This document shows positions 1-13,280 of a stretch of DNA of 64,000 nt, one piece after another. The stretch is from Siniperca chuatsi (Eukaryota > Chordata > Actinopteri > Centrarchiformes > Sinipercidae). The stretch spans positions 9,499,501 to 9,563,500 of the forward strand of contig NC_058042.1 in assembly GCF_020085105.1 (NCBI RefSeq). The letters are read 5' to 3'. How positions within the stretch are numbered: the first letter of the stretch is position 1; the number at the start of each line of letters is the position of its first letter. The position numbers and the translations under genes were made by a program. The notes beneath the pieces are model-generated. The model was not told where the DNA came from. It searched no databases and saw only the letters and a list, made by a program, of their open reading frames with translations.

Positions 1-644
1 AGTTCTTGAAGTGTAATGATGATGCATCTCCAGGGGGTCTTTGTGTAAATAATAGATTTGTACACATTTTATTTGTGCTTACATTTTAATGTATTATTGC
101 CCCCTTTCTGGTCACACTAAGAGGTGCTGCAGATGGAGAGGAAAATAACACCATATGTGCTCTTGTCTGGAGCCAACATGAACCACCTGTCCACTCACCT
201 ACCTTTTGAGATTCAACCTGGAAATGTGCTGCCAACCACTTAAAATGCTCTGAGTCAAATTAGGAGACACCCAAGTGGTTTGACTGTCTTTACTGTATGT
301 GGCTGCAGTTCTTCTGCTGCCATGATGTTTGTGTATGTTCAGGGGCCTATTGCGTTGCTCGTTACCCACCTGTCAGTCAGGTGTGCTGCGTGTCCTGAGC
401 CACTTGTGAGCTGCTGCACTGTCATGTTGTGTAATTGCTCATTCCTGAAAGAGCTACATGCATCTGTGCAACCTGGCTAATCCTGCAAGCTCTTAATCCT
501 GCACACAGACACGTTCTGTTGCCAGTGTTGTCAGATTTTCCATTAGAATCAATCGGTTACCAAATATTATTTTCAATATCTTTGCAATAAGGAAACATTA
601 ACTGTTCTCATGGCTTCTTTTCATGCTCTTAAAGACACTGTTGC

Positions 645-947
645 TTAAATATGGAGCTGAAAAAGACAAAGTACTTTAAATTATTACCACTTCCATTCCA
701 ACGTTTATTCACAGTGCACTTTTTTAGGATTTTGTTTGGACATTTGTTGGGGTCTGTACCAAACAAACATGTTTTCTTCCATCTGGAGAACAAGATTTGT
801 AGGCCAGGGCATCTCTGCAGCACTACAGTACTTCATTATAATTCTGTTTTGTCACACATATTACGATTATCAAAAAAACTGCAGCTTCTACGATTTGGAT
901 ATTGCACTTAGCCATATTGCGATTTCAATTAATTGTGCAGCCCTATA
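645..947. mobile_element. Non-autonomous hAT-like repeat
   Basis: The right end reads ...ATTGCGATTTCAATTAATTG followed by TGCAGCCCTA. This is the characteristic end of a common fish hAT-derived non-autonomous element, whose other end begins AGGGCTGCAC. The left boundary is not sharp and is set by where the related sequence seems to begin. No coding capacity. The family assignment rests on memory of the terminal sequence. Confidence 0.5.
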
Positions 948-1440
948 TGAGTATGGTGACAAAATCTGCAAAATTATCATGTTCACATACTCAGTATCAC
1001 ATTTCTATGCCTCATTATTGTGGAGGTGCACTTTCCAAAAAGAGAGTCTGCAGTATTCACAAACTTCCTACAGGTTTTTTACCTCACTGATGCCAAAGAA
1101 AATGACAACAAAGTCCAGTAGTTCCACCTGGGGCTGCTTAGAGCTCGAATGGTGACTCTGACGTGGCGTCTAATGAGTCAACGGGCTGGTTTTAAAAAAA
1201 AAATTATTAAAAGAAAAATACAAAGATTATGACAGCTCTAGTGTGACTCGTAAATCAGTGCCCTGCCGCTCCCACTTGTGGTCTCAGCCATTATTTTGCT
1301 GATCCAGCCAGGATCTGTGACTCAGCACTTTGGGCCTCACAGCTGAAGCTGCAGCACCACTGTTGTTACAAACGCTCAGGCCAGACACTCAAAAGGAAAC
1401 ACAGTACACCCCCCCATACAGATTCTGATACCTGCTAAAA

Positions 1441-1715
1441 ATCAACCCTTGGATCCCACTTTGATATTAAAAGGGCACTCAACTCCCCTTTTCACTCACT
1501 TCACTTTTTACTTGTCACTATTCAGCCAGTGAGAACCCTGGTAATGTCATCAGGGTTATTTTGGCTTGGGCTTGGAGGCTACAAATATTTAGCAGAAAGC
1601 TTGTGTGGGGGCTGTGGAGTTTAAAAGACATGGTCATTTACCGGGGAGGGAAAGTCTAACCAAATACGCTGTTGAAATTGAATTATGGGGAATGTAGGAT
1701 TGTGTGTTTTGGACT
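1441..1715. repeat. Dispersed repeat, second copy in the bloc1s6 intron
   Basis: The sequence around 1540-1650 (CATCAGGGTTATTTTGGCTTG and the following GGGCTTGGAGG) recurs near 45625-45720 as CTCAGGGTTATCTCGACTTG then GGCTTGGAGG. The flanking 100 bases are alignable with about 25-30% differences by eye. It has no coding content and no obvious terminal repeats. Class unknown. Confidence 0.55.
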
Positions 1716-2311
1716 CTTGACCTACAGTTTACTTGAGACTAAAAGATAGGATATCTCAGGGTCTGCTGCTTCAGTCTTGGTGATACTTTTTAAAACATCT
1801 ATCTCTTTTAAGTCCCCCAAATTTATGGAAGTGCAAAACTTTATTCGCCTTTTTAGATGCTTTCCAGGAATGATTTTGTGATGTATTGTTGCCACTTACT
1901 CTTTTCACTTTTCTGTTTTCACCCCAATCTACCTTGTTTTTTTTCTACTTACATACTAAATGAATTCATTTCCCAGAATGACGTCTGAGAACCTCCCGAG
2001 AATGAGTGGGAGCTTGGCTCAGTTCAGCTGTTGGGCCCCATTCAAAAAAACAGCAGGGGATTCAAAACGACAACATGTGTTGTAGCTGCACTACAGTCTG
2101 GTTTAGTGTAGCTACTGGCAGTGGAGAGTTCGGTATCTCTGGTATCCATGGTAACAAGTTAAATACACCATCACTGTACAACAAAAGGGGTCAAATGTGT
2201 TTTGGACTGGCAGTAACAGTTTGATTTTTTTTTTTTTACAGTGTAAAGGTGTTGTAGGATGTATTTGTAATAGTTGTTGACAAACTCCCTGTTTGTCTCT
2301 CATTTACTCAG

Positions 2312-5300
2312 GTGACTACTGTGAGGTGAATCTTTGCCATAATGGAGGAACATGTGTGACAGGGGTAGGAGAGGATCCATTCATCTGTATCTGCGCGGAT
2401 GGCTTTGGTGGCGACACCTGCAACCTGACAGAGACAGGTACAGCAAAGAGGAACCTTTTTGGAGGGAAAAGCAGGGTTAATCATACACTTCAACTAATCC
2501 CTGTCCTTCTTCCTTGTCTCAGGACCCTGCAGTCCTACCCCCTGCAAGAACGATGGGTCGTGCGAGGTCATCGCTCCGACCAGACGAGGAGACGTTTTCA
2601 ACGAGTACATCTGCAAGTGCCAGCCCGGCTTCGAGGGAGCGCACTGCCAGATCAGTAAGTTACTTCTGGATGTGATTCATGAGTCTGAGCTGCTTCTCTT
2701 ACAACTACACATTAACATCCACCATAAGTATCTTTGAATTTTACTCTCAGCTGAGTGCGCACCTTTTTACCTTGTCAGTTTCTCATCTTTTCTGTCTTTG
2801 CTATTTATTCAATGATTTTGAAAGCTTTTACCAGTAAATGTTAACATGAAGGATTTATCGTTCAGGGAAGATTTTTATGGCCTGGATTATAACTAAAACT
2901 AATAATACTGATGGATTCTAATACAAGAAAAAAGTAAGCAAATGGGAGAAAGTCAAGTCAAATTTTGTCCAAGCAAGTCACTATGCAGTGTAATACAAAT
3001 AGCAGTGGGCTCCACTTTTAGCAGATTCCTCTCTAAGTGTGAACACGTGAGGTTTTTCCATCCTGTCATAGCATCAGCGGTGAGAGAGACAGTTTCATGA
3101 AAGGCTCTCATTCAGCGGGTTCTGCGGTCATTCTGTTTGGCTAATTAGTAAAAGACCACTCCAAGTCTCTTAGCATGCAGACGCCTTCCACACAGGTTCA
3201 ACACTGCATCTGCTTGTGCTTAAACTTGACCAAATCAGATGAAGAATTTGATAATAGTGAATTCCATCATAACCTCTTAATATAAAGACCAAGTTTTCTT
3301 GGAATTACTGCTGAAGTCTGGGTTTATTAGTGGAAGAAAAGGAAGGAAATATTTTAATATTTTCTACAAGTGTGAATGTCATTATCAAAACCCTCTGGAG
3401 TAAAAAAAAAAAAAACGTGTTTCTTAACTATGACTGACACATAATTTGGAAGTGAAACAACTATAAGCTTTGTGTGTATGACTGCCGTGAGCAAAACTCA
3501 TACTGATGAAAAACATTTGTTATATAATTACAGTTTGAAAATATAAACCTCAGGACTTTAACTCATGCTGTTACCGAAGAGGCATTTTTTGTGAATGAAC
3601 AGCTCACCCCAAAGCCCACAGCCTGACCACCAATTATAGTGTTTGTGCCGTCTACTCCCAAACTTGTTCTAATTTTGATTCAGTGAGACGTCATGGGCTG
3701 GACTGGTGTCGAGGTGCAGGAATGAGGTGGAACCTGTCCCATATATTATGTACAGTAAATGCTCAGACATAAATTCATAGTTAAGTAGTATTTCAGCAGA
3801 GGCTAACAGGGCAAAGTTACTTAGCAATTAACAATAGTTGCATTTCATTTGCAAGTAACACTAGAAACAATGGAAAAATTGGTAATTTAGAATGGCACTT
3901 TCAAATTCTGGATACCATATTTCATTACTTCACGCTTACTTGGTATGAATGTCATTCCAACAGTGTTGCCATAACATGTGAGAAATAATCCCACAGCAAA
4001 TCAGTAAGGCTATTTCACAGCCCTTCTCTTGGTAGGATCACCTGCTTCTCAGTGTTATTAGCTGTGTTGTGCCAGTGTTGTCACAGCCATACAGGCATTT
4101 GTTTCTAAGTTGTAACCAATCCTCTTAGTGTTAACGGGAACAAGAATTAAACAGATCCATGTAGCATTACGTCAGCCTGTCTTCTGCTTTAGGACTGAAG
4201 TCTGGTAGAGTTATTCAGGGTTCGTAAGACGGGTAAAAGAAGGCTGGAGAAAAAGTACATTGCATTTTTCTTAAGTGACAATAAGGCTACCGAGCACATC
4301 AGTACCATATATATCAGTTTTTTCATGTGCTGTATTACTTTGCATACGTAAGCCATATCATTAGATAGATAGATAACGTCCAGTTCTATTTCTACTTTTA
4401 ATTTCCACCGGGAAAGGTGGGGTTAAAATATATTTTATGATTTGATTAACTGAGGTACATGGCTAAAATATATTGCTCATACATAAAATATTATGTATGA
4501 GGAGTATAAATGGCAGTAGAAATAATTTAATTCAAAAAATGAAGCAAATTAGATCATTTCTAACTTGGTGTAAACCACACCCATTTCAGGTACAGATATT
4601 TTTGCGTGGGTTTTGCCGTGGGTTTCGTTTGGATCCACTTGGAGCAAACTAAGAAGTGGAACTGCACTCAGACCTAATCTGGCTTCAGTGAGGACTGTCT
4701 CAGTGCATAGGTTAGGGTTAGGGAAACATCATAAACATGCATTAAGTACATCCAGTCAAAACCAATAATTCCCTGAAAGAACTACTGTTTTTGACCAGAT
4801 CTTAATGTAAATATGCAAAGACTATCATTACCAAGGGATCTTATTACAGGTCCTCCAATAACACAGCACTGCTGGTTTTCTGTCCTATCAGCTAGTTACC
4901 TGCAGTCAACTGATATCCCTCAAGGACTCAAGAACACAGCTGTATATAGAAAAAAGTATTGACAGTGAGGTAGGTGTGTTATGTCGTTTGGTCTGACATC
5001 TGAACAGTGTTTGAAATATCATTTCTCTTACCATTTGGTTTAGCATCCCTCTGTGGAAATATTTAGGTTTTTTTTTTTTTAGATGAATGAAAAGAGTCAA
5101 ATGTGCTGCTGTCCAGTTGAAATTATTCATTTATCCCACAGCACTAAATAAACCATCCAGACATGCTGTGCAACTGTGCCACCTTGTGGAGAGTCGAGAG
5201 CACTACATGGGCAGTGTTCAAAAGGGATACAGGAAGTGACCTCAGACTTGCCTTGTTGCCATGGTTACTGTGGAGGAAAGCAATGCTTTTATCTGTGGAT

Positions 5301-8300
5301 CTTTAGTAGAAGGAGAAAAAGCTGGAGACCTCACATATGACATATATGACATTTATTGACTAATTTCATTATCAGCTGAAATACAAAATGGATTCTATAG
5401 AGCCCATCTTACGGTGGCCCTGAGAGCTCAACCTTCTCACTTTGCAGATTTTTTTCTAAATGCTGTTGCATGTTTTGTCAAATTGGTGATGTTTTCTGAA
5501 TTTGCTTGTGTTTTCTTAAGTTGCAGTGCGTTGAGCTCTCAGGGCCACTGTATCATCCCCTGTGTCTGTTCACATTCATCAAGTCATGGCACAAAATACA
5601 ATTGACAACCGTGACCTTTCACCCCTCACCTGCTGTGCCCTTTAAACTGGTTGCCAAGAGTGTCCCGTCTCCTCAGTGTTGCCCTCAGGGGCATTTCTGT
5701 CATCGTGTTAGATTTAAGAGAAACCACTTGTCATCAACTGTATGTTGGAGACACAGTGAGGGTATTGTGGCCCTCCACCTGCCTCAACCCCCCTCTGTTC
5801 TCTCTGAGCGGTTTGTGGGCAGGTGTGCACCACATCTCTAACAATCATCTTTTTTGTAATTGTTGTGTTTCACAGAATATTTCACTTATTTCTGACTAAA
5901 GTTAGTTTGAGGAGTTGAAAATAAAACTGTAAGTTGTTGTCTTTTTCAGATGTGAATGACTGTGCAAACCAGCCCTGTAAGAATGGAGGGATGTGTCGAG
6001 ATCTTGATGGAGACTACACCTGCCAGTGCCCCTCACCATATGTTGGGAAGCAGTGCCAGCTACGTATGTTCAACTACCATGTCATTTCATTTCACACACT
6101 TTTCTCAGATACGGATAGCCTCATGTCACTTGCTTTTCCTCAAAAACCTTTTTATTTTAATTTTTTTCATCAAAGACTGTGTTTCTGGAATTGGCCAAAT
6201 GACTAAATATTATGTGTGTATTAAATGTAATAATTACTATTGTAAAGAGTGGTATAATATCCAGAACAAGTACTTTACTGATGGTTTGCTCAAGCATAAG
6301 TAAAGTTAAGTGGAAAATACAAAATACAGTTTTTTTTTTATCACCAGAATTAAACTTTGGTTTTCAGTAGACACTCAACAAAAAATGTGCGCTGTAATGT
6401 AGGAGTAAATTGATTACTTGCTTCCACCCTTGATGATATTTTAATGGCTGTGTACCAGGTTGCACTTCTCTGCTGGGGATGGAGGGAGGAGCAATCGTGG
6501 AGTCCCAGATTTCAGCGTCCTCCGTGCACTACGGCATTCTGGGTCTTCAGCGCTGGGGCCCGGAGTTGGCTCGACTCAACAACCAAGGCATCGTCAATGC
6601 CTGGACGTCAGCCGGCCATGACAGGAACCCCTGGATCGAGGTGCGTGAACACTTTAAAATCATGAGGCTGACCAACGAGAGCTGAGAAGTTGACTAACAC
6701 GTGACCTCTTGTTAAAAACAGATTAATATGCAGAAGAAGATGCGTCTGACGGGCATCATCACTCAGGGTGCCAGTCGCATGGGCACAGCTGAGTACATCA
6801 AGGCCTTCAAGGTGGCGAGCAGCTTTGATGGAAACGCTTATACCACTTACAGAGTGGATGGCCAACGGAGGGAGAAGGTTAGAAGACTTCCCTTGTATTA
6901 AGTTTACTTACGATGTGCTTTTACATAATCATAAACAGTAGATTCCACAGAAAGCTTCTGTTTCTTCAGCTTACTCATCTCATTTCTGTGTCTGTATGCT
7001 GCAGGTTTTCGTGGGCAACACAGATAACGATAGCACAAAGACCAACCTTTTCGACCCTCCAATCGTGGCCCAGTACATCCGCATCATCCCTGTGATTTGC
7101 CGCAAAGCCTGCACGCTGCGCATGGAGTTGGTGGGCTGTGAACTGAATGGTAAACACAGAAAACATCACAACACAGCAAGTTTGGAAACATGGCAGATAA
7201 TAATGGAGGATAGAAAAACTAAATTGATATTAATGAAAAAGGACGATGGCCTACAGTAAGTTCAAGTCAAGTTATAGCCTCTGTGAACTTTATATGAATG
7301 ATATCCCCTGAAGCAGGGAAAAGTGAAGAAAGTCTCTTTAGTTTAAGTCTCTTTCCCTCTGTCACTTGTTTTACTGTGTCGGTTTCTTCTTGCTGTGGTT
7401 ACACTGACAAGCATAATGACAGTCAAAGAGTTTATTTCAACTACATAACATGACTTCCATCTAGCCGTGGTTACATAGAAAATGTATAGAATAAACAGCA
7501 TTCTGTGGGTAGACCTTAATATGCAACAATAAAAGCAGGACACACAGACAGAAACATACATTTGTGTTTTTTGCCCACCTCCATTCTTGTGTCCTTTGTC
7601 TTCTGTGAACATAACAGCTGAAACACTTACAGAGAAACACACTGCAAACGTAGCTCTGTGCACTTTATTGCATGCATTTCTTCTACTCTGTTCGCCTCTT
7701 GCTATTCCTTCCACTTGGTCATTGGTGGGTGTAAAAATTAAAATAAATTTAAATCAGACACATTCTTCTAAATATTTCTAATTTTCTTCAAATGGATGAA
7801 GGGGGAAGTTAATTTATCTTTTGGGTGTTTTTTTCCTTCCTCTTTTCTTTTTCTGTTGCTTTGGTTTTCCCTCCCTCCGTCTTTCTGTCTGCTTTTGATT
7901 CACAGTTTATTCAAACACGGCAGGTTGCTCAGAGCCTCTGGGAATGAAGTCCCGCCTCATCTCAGATGGGCAGCTTTCGGCCTCCAGCTCTTTCCGGACA
8001 TGGGGCATCGATACCTTCACGTGGCACCCTCAGTTTGCCCGGCTGGATAAGCAGGGAAAGACAAACGCTTGGTCTCCTGCCCACAACAACCGCTCAGAGT
8101 GGATCCAGGTGAGGGAAACCTTAGCGGTAAAATGTCATTATTGGTAAAAATGTCCTTTGAGGCCAGCAGATGTTGCAGAGTGTAACTGTGTTCTTTGTTC
8201 CTTCACCAGGTGGATCTAGAGAAGACAAAGCGCCTCACAGGCATCATCACTCAGGGGGCCAAGGACTTTGGGGTGGTGCAGTTTGTGTCAGTGTTTAAAG

Positions 8301-9200
8301 TTGCTTACAGTAACGATGGAGAGTCATGGAGTATGGTGAAGGAGAACACCAGCAATGATAAGGTAATTTATATGTGAATCCCTAAAATATATTTGCCTAA
8401 TACAATATACATGAGTTTTTTAAAAAAGAATGTTGAATAATTTAATACCTCTTCTCTGAAGTGTTTTTGCATAAACCCTAGTCTTTAAAAAGCAATACAC
8501 AAAGCCTACAGTTTCCTACAAGTCCAAAAAGTCCTATATAATTTCAGCTTGTCTGCTTCTCGCTTTCCTTTTATGATGAGATGTATTTTTGGCTCTTTCT
8601 GGACGAGTGGAAGGCCCATTCTCCTCACCATAGCCTCCTTCTCTGAGATGATCCAATAAAACTGTAAAACAAGCTTTGATGTTTTTACTGAGCCAGAGAC
8701 ATAACGATGCTGCCCAGGGCTCTTGTCTGAATGCTCTGAACGTCTGGGTGTGGCTGTGAGGATCTGGGTCGCAGGGTTGTCAGAAGGCAGCACAGCTCAG
8801 CTTGATTAACACAACCCCTGATGACAGTCAGTCAATAAGACATTTGGTAGATGTATTCACCAATTATATCAGCTTGTTCGGGCCCAGTGGAAAAAGTTAT
8901 GTTATGCTCTCCTCCCTCCTTATTATCACCTGTTTCTTCTTACAACAGAATTGTCACTCTTAGGAAAATGTAACAAAATTGAACAGAACATGCTTTATAT
9001 ACAATAACTTTTGCTCAATAAGTAATTTTAACCGTAACCGTGACATTTATTTGCAGCTTTTCCAAGGCAACATCGACAACAACACCCATAAGAAGAATCT
9101 ATTTGAGCCTCCGTTCTACGCTCGATATGTCCGAGTCGTCCCCTGGGAGTGGCACGAGCGCATCACTCTACGCATGGAGCTGCTGGGCTGTGATGACTAG
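2312..9200 (+). CDS. mfge8: Milk fat globule-EGF factor 8 (lactadherin), 5'-partial, nine exons
   Basis: Secreted bridge between phosphatidylserine on dying cells or vesicles and integrins. Exons with GT-AG borders: 2312-2437, 2523-2654, 5950-6063, 6459-6640, 6722-6877, 7005-7149, 7924-8108, 8210-8362, 9057-9200 (stop TAG). Phases join into one open frame of 445 visible residues. The first three exons each encode an EGF module. The second carries an RGD tripeptide (TRRGDVF). The third begins DVNDC, the calcium-binding type. Exons 4-6 and 7-9 encode two F5/8C discoidin domains, starting [16 protein letters not shown] and CSEPLGMKS and each ending in a ME-LLGC/LVGC motif. [14 protein letters not shown] and [11 protein letters not shown] match MFGE8 better than the paralogue EDIL3. 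The signal peptide is not in the window. The downstream neighbour hapln3 supports the call. Which fish mfge8 copy (a or b) was not determined. Confidence 0.93.
5176..5190 (-). promoter_or_regulatory. CTCF-like motif, weak
   Basis: On the minus strand this reads CCACAAGGTGGCACA, 13 of 15 positions fitting the CTCF core CCASYAGRKGGCRSY. It lies in an mfge8 intron. Motif match only. Confidence 0.25.
5412..5550. mobile_element. TA-flanked MITE, 139 bp, in mfge8 intron
   Basis: The ends are inverted repeats of 21 bp with one mismatch: CGGTGGCCCTGAGAGCTCAA at the left and TTGAGCTCTCAGGGCCACTG at the right. Both are flanked by TA, as expected for a Tc1/mariner-type target duplication. No coding capacity. 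I recall this terminal sequence as common in fish genomes. Confidence 0.75.
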
Positions 9201-10095
9201 AAACTCACCGATCACCATCTTGCAGTGCTCCATCCTCATCCAGTCGCTCCATCTCCTCAAACCACAGCAGAGGAACAGAATCATCTGTTCTGTACTCCAT
9301 TTGTTTCTCTGGATGAAGATCCTGTTGGCTGCTGGGACTGTAACACTTGTAGCACTTTCTGTTAATATAATTGTTTGACATTGCTCACAGAGAATCTTCT
9401 ATGAAATATCCTTTTTTTTTTTCAATTTTAATAGCTTCGGATATAAACAAAATTTGCATAGATTTGCTCTTAGTCCATGTTATTTGCTCCTAAGAATTCA
9501 CATTGATTTCAGGTTCTCTTGTGAGTGTGGAGACTTGATTGAAGTTAAATTGCCACTTTTAAACCTTTTCTGTCCTTCCTTTGCAGTCCCACACCAGTAA
9601 ACAAGTATTTTTTTTATAGTTTGTCTGCAGAGGACAGATGACAAACATCCTCATCAGCATACTCACCGTATCTCACTATGCACATCATCCAACTGCTGTT
9701 TAGTTACTTGATGACGCAGGGCCTGTGCAATATGGAGTTTATTTTTTCATTTACAACTATCCTGGAAGAGATAATATGTCCAAGAATAGAAAATTAAAAC
9801 TTTAAAATTTAAACTGCAGCACACTGCGCCGTCATTCAAATGATGGAATGACAAACTGTAGAGCTTTTTGCATAAAGTGTTTCACGTGACGTCTGTTTTT
9901 TACACATTTTAGCAGGTTATTCCGCTTCATTCTTACATATAATTTCATTGTAATTTAATCATTTTTACAACAAATGTGAAATATGTAGAAAGATGTGTAG
10001 AAAATATTGTATAACATTGTTCTACATTCTTCCTTTTTTTTAAATTCATTGTTGGTCTTGAACTGAGATCATTTATTAAATGTTAAAAGAAATCT
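9201..10095 (+). other. mfge8: mfge8 3' UTR with candidate poly(A) signal
   Basis: AT-rich sequence after the stop with no further open frame. ATTAAA at 10075-10080 is followed within about 25 bases by a GU-rich tract (TTGGTGTGTGTATG), a good cleavage context. This suggests a 3' UTR of about 890 nt. The end is inferred, not observed. Confidence 0.5.
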
Positions 10096-11270
10096 TGGTG
10101 TGTGTATGTTTCTTTTCAATCAAGAGACACAAAACATGTCTTTGTCATGCTTTAGTATGAGCTGATTTCTGAATAAACAGACCGGTCAGTGAGACATACA
10201 GGGGACACAAAGAAAGCAGCGTGAGGGAGAGGAACATGCTTATTAAAAAGAACAGCATTGCCCATTTTAGGGGGCATTTCTGCATTATTCAGCTGCTGAT
10301 ATAATCAAAAAAGTAGACCTCCTTTTGTAACATATCACTGTCCAAAGCTAACATGAAAGGAAGGTACAGTGGACTCTGTATTTGACCTGAAGCTCTCAGA
10401 TAAAACAGAATGAAACTTAAACATTTCAAAGAAGAACCTGCAGTTAGTTGCATTCAGCTTTCCTGCACAAAACACAAACTGTCCCAACCACACGAAGACG
10501 TTGTGCTTCTTCTCCACGCTGGACTACCGGGCTTTGGCCTGCTGTTTAAAAGAGTAATTACACCCTGTTGTCCACTCATCTCCCAGCTAAGCTCACAGTT
10601 CTGGTATGTTTGGCCCCTGGCAACAGCTTTCATCTCTATGAAATGAATGCGGTGGAGGACGAAGCATCTGTCCTCGCTGTGTATGTCTATGCCTACTGTA
10701 TGTAAATGTGTATGTTTTCCGCAGCATAGCAGGGTGTCCTATAAAAGATCATAGTGCTTCCAGGAAAACACAGCTGGCAGCTGGAGTCTATGTGGGGACC
10801 CTCCACAACAAACATCTGCTTTCAGAGACTTTAGGAGGGAGTTTTCTCCCAAGATATTCCTCCACAAACAGCTGCACAACGTGAAAGTATTTGTTATGGT
10901 TGGTCCTACTGTAATAACAAAACAAAAAAAAAGATTCTGTAACTTATGTTTGTGGGAACAGGACCAAAACAACTAATCTGTTCTTTAAGACAATAATTCA
11001 CCCAGTGCATTTAAACTGTTTTGCAGTATAAAACTTAATCACTTTTGATAAAATCGTAATTATACTTCAGTTCACATTAACCCAAAAGCAGATTTAGCAG
11101 TATATACTGTATGTACAGTAAAAAAACCCTGAATGGTTTGGTAGAATAAATAACATGGTGGTGAGTATTAAAGATAAAAAAAACAGGCAATGTTTTCATT
11201 CTTATTTTGACTAGGTCTACTTGAACAATAAATGTACAATACTGATAAATGAATTCTTCTGGCATCTGCA
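10096..11270. other. Intergenic sequence without recognised features
   Basis: Between the inferred mfge8 end and the TAGAACC-bounded element I see only AT-rich single-copy-looking DNA. Short open frames on both strands have no domain-like composition or splice support. Confidence 0.5.
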
Positions 11271-11756
11271 GATGTTCATTACGGTTCTATATAAAACATC
11301 AATGCTCTATACAGAACCTTAACGTTCTACCAAAGAACCATCTGTCTAAAAAAGGTTCTATAACATTTCTGTAAGACAACATTTCATTTCATTGTTTTGT
11401 ATGTTTTTGCCCCAATACAATTTCACCAAAGTATGGCCTTTTTGTGATCTCAGGCAAGCTGTGTGCACATACTGTCACTAAGGAGGACTAACATGGGTTG
11501 TTGTAATTATTCAACTAAAACTTAGTCCTGGACTTCATAATGAAAAAGTAAATAATAAAAAAGTATTTAAAAAACAAACAAACTATTAACTGTTCTAGAC
11601 TAAAAGGCCTACACCTGGTTTACTTTACACCCTGTGTTATGCATGCTAAATGTGTATACTGAATTAATCACCTGTCCACCGTATTGGTCTTTTATCCTAA
11701 TTTTAATTACAAAATCATTTTCATCATTTGCTGATTCTCTGCAACTACATTCTCCC

Positions 11757-11900
11757 AGTCGGCAGGTCGTATTTACGGTAAATCCCTGACTGACTGATCG
11801 GTGATTCAGTACTATGTTCACCGTAAGGTGGGAGAAAGCGGAGCCCACAGAAAAGTACCATTTATCTACTAACTAGAGTCGGCAGGTCGTATTTACGGTA
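11757..11900. repeat. 24-bp direct repeat, copies 120 bp apart
   Basis: AGTCGGCAGGTCGTATTTAC (plus GGTA) occurs at 11757-11780 and again, identical, at 11877-11900. Both are followed by a near-match (AATCCC and GATCCC). The intervening 96 bases are not themselves repeated. Perfect identity over 24 bp is unlikely by chance; it may be a partial tandem duplication or a pair of binding sites within the surrounding element. Confidence 0.8.
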
Positions 11901-13280
11901 GATCCCACATAACTTTAGACTCCATTATAAACCACAAACTTACGGCCTTTTGACTGCGAACGCCAGCCGCTGACAGAGAGTTGGTAACCCTGTCGTCATA
12001 GCAACGAACTAAAGGTGGGCACACAGTCTGACAGACTTTTATAAATGGAAATAATATTTGTTGATGTATGCTATCTGTTTTCATCATGGTGTTTTAACCG
12101 GGTAAGTGGCAAGTGTCGATAATGTTACATGTAGGCTAGCTTGGTTTATTGTAAACCAATGTTAGCATTAGCTGTTAGCTAACCTAGTTATCAGCGTCAG
12201 TTAACCTACCGTTAATTCGCCGGCGGTTAAACTGGCACAGGAAGAAAATGAGGAGTGGTAACCATAGCAACATTGTTTCCATGTTGCCACATGCATCAGC
12301 GGTACATTTTACCCTGCTAACAGTTAGCCTAACTCCTGCCCACCATCAATAATGGCTACTCTGCTTAAGATAGGATGTTATAGGCTACCATTATCCTATT
12401 ATATTTCAATTAGTTTATTGTCAGCTTCATGTTTCAGCAGTAAAAGTACACAAATATTACCAGTTTCATGTAGTATCACAATACACATGTAGTGCAGTAT
12501 AATGTATATAAGTATAAAGATATAGTGTTATATAAGCCTAGGCTATATGTTATAAAGTAACATAAACTAACAACAATAATAAACAGAATAAATAAAGTGG
12601 GACATTTAAGCGTCACCTGATTTTACTGTTAGACTGATTGAACCAACAAGTTTTATTTAATCCTGATTTCTACCAACAACTCAAGTGTTAATGAGTTGTC
12701 AGGAAAAGTGGACAGGCAAATTAATTTGACCTTAAAAAAAAACATTTAGAGATTTATTTAAATATTAATTTCTCAGCTACAGCAGACATGTTTTTATTAA
12801 CTACTCTGATCTCAGATCAAAATAAGAACACACACAGTGTCTTTATTTTTGGAAGCTGTATTTTGTGCAATTTTTGTCCCACTTTCACTGAAGGTGTTCA
12901 GGGGCAGTGTTTTCATATAAAGTGTGACACTTTTCTAACTGTGTTTCATGCAAAATTCCTGCAGTATTAAACATTTATTATTATTATTATTATTGTTATT
13001 ATTAATATATGAGTTTAGTAATTGTTAAAGTTCGATGAGGCAGGAAGTTGCTGAAGTTGATGCTTCAAGTCAGATTTTATGTAGAGATCATTTATTTCTT
13101 CTGAAATTTCATACCTGCAATGCAGCAATACTGATTCTGCCTGCCCTGTTCAAGGAGAGCTCCAAGTTCCTTTACTGTTTTGATGACGTATGTGTTGAAT
13201 CTTGAACATTTTTTGTATTGTCAATTACCTATAGCTTAAATTCTGTCAGGATGTTCCTTACATGTGTTTCTTTTCCACAG

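Larger units (their letters stand above)
1..2311. other. Non-coding stretch upstream of the first visible mfge8 exon
   Basis: I find no convincing exon here. mfge8 must begin with a signal-peptide exon. No ATG followed by a hydrophobic stretch and a usable donor was recognised, so that exon probably lies left of the window. The stretch is therefore most likely mfge8 intron 1, with two dispersed repeats annotated separately. Small open frames inside it are not conserved-looking. Confidence 0.5.

Noticed and set aside
7343-7714. 123-codon minus-strand open frame inside mfge8
   Set aside because: Lies wholly in an mfge8 intron on the other strand, with no domain pattern or splice support.
2312-9200. 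Assignment of the first gene to edil3
   Set aside because: Three EGFs and RGD fit EDIL3 too, but the discoidin signatures ([25 protein letters not shown]) and the neighbouring hapln3 rather than hapln1 favour mfge8.
13262-13280. ATG just before the exon-like stretch at 13281 as a true start
   Set aside because: The ATG falls in the polypyrimidine tract of a good acceptor (CTTTTCCACAG), so the stretch is better read as an internal or terminal exon.
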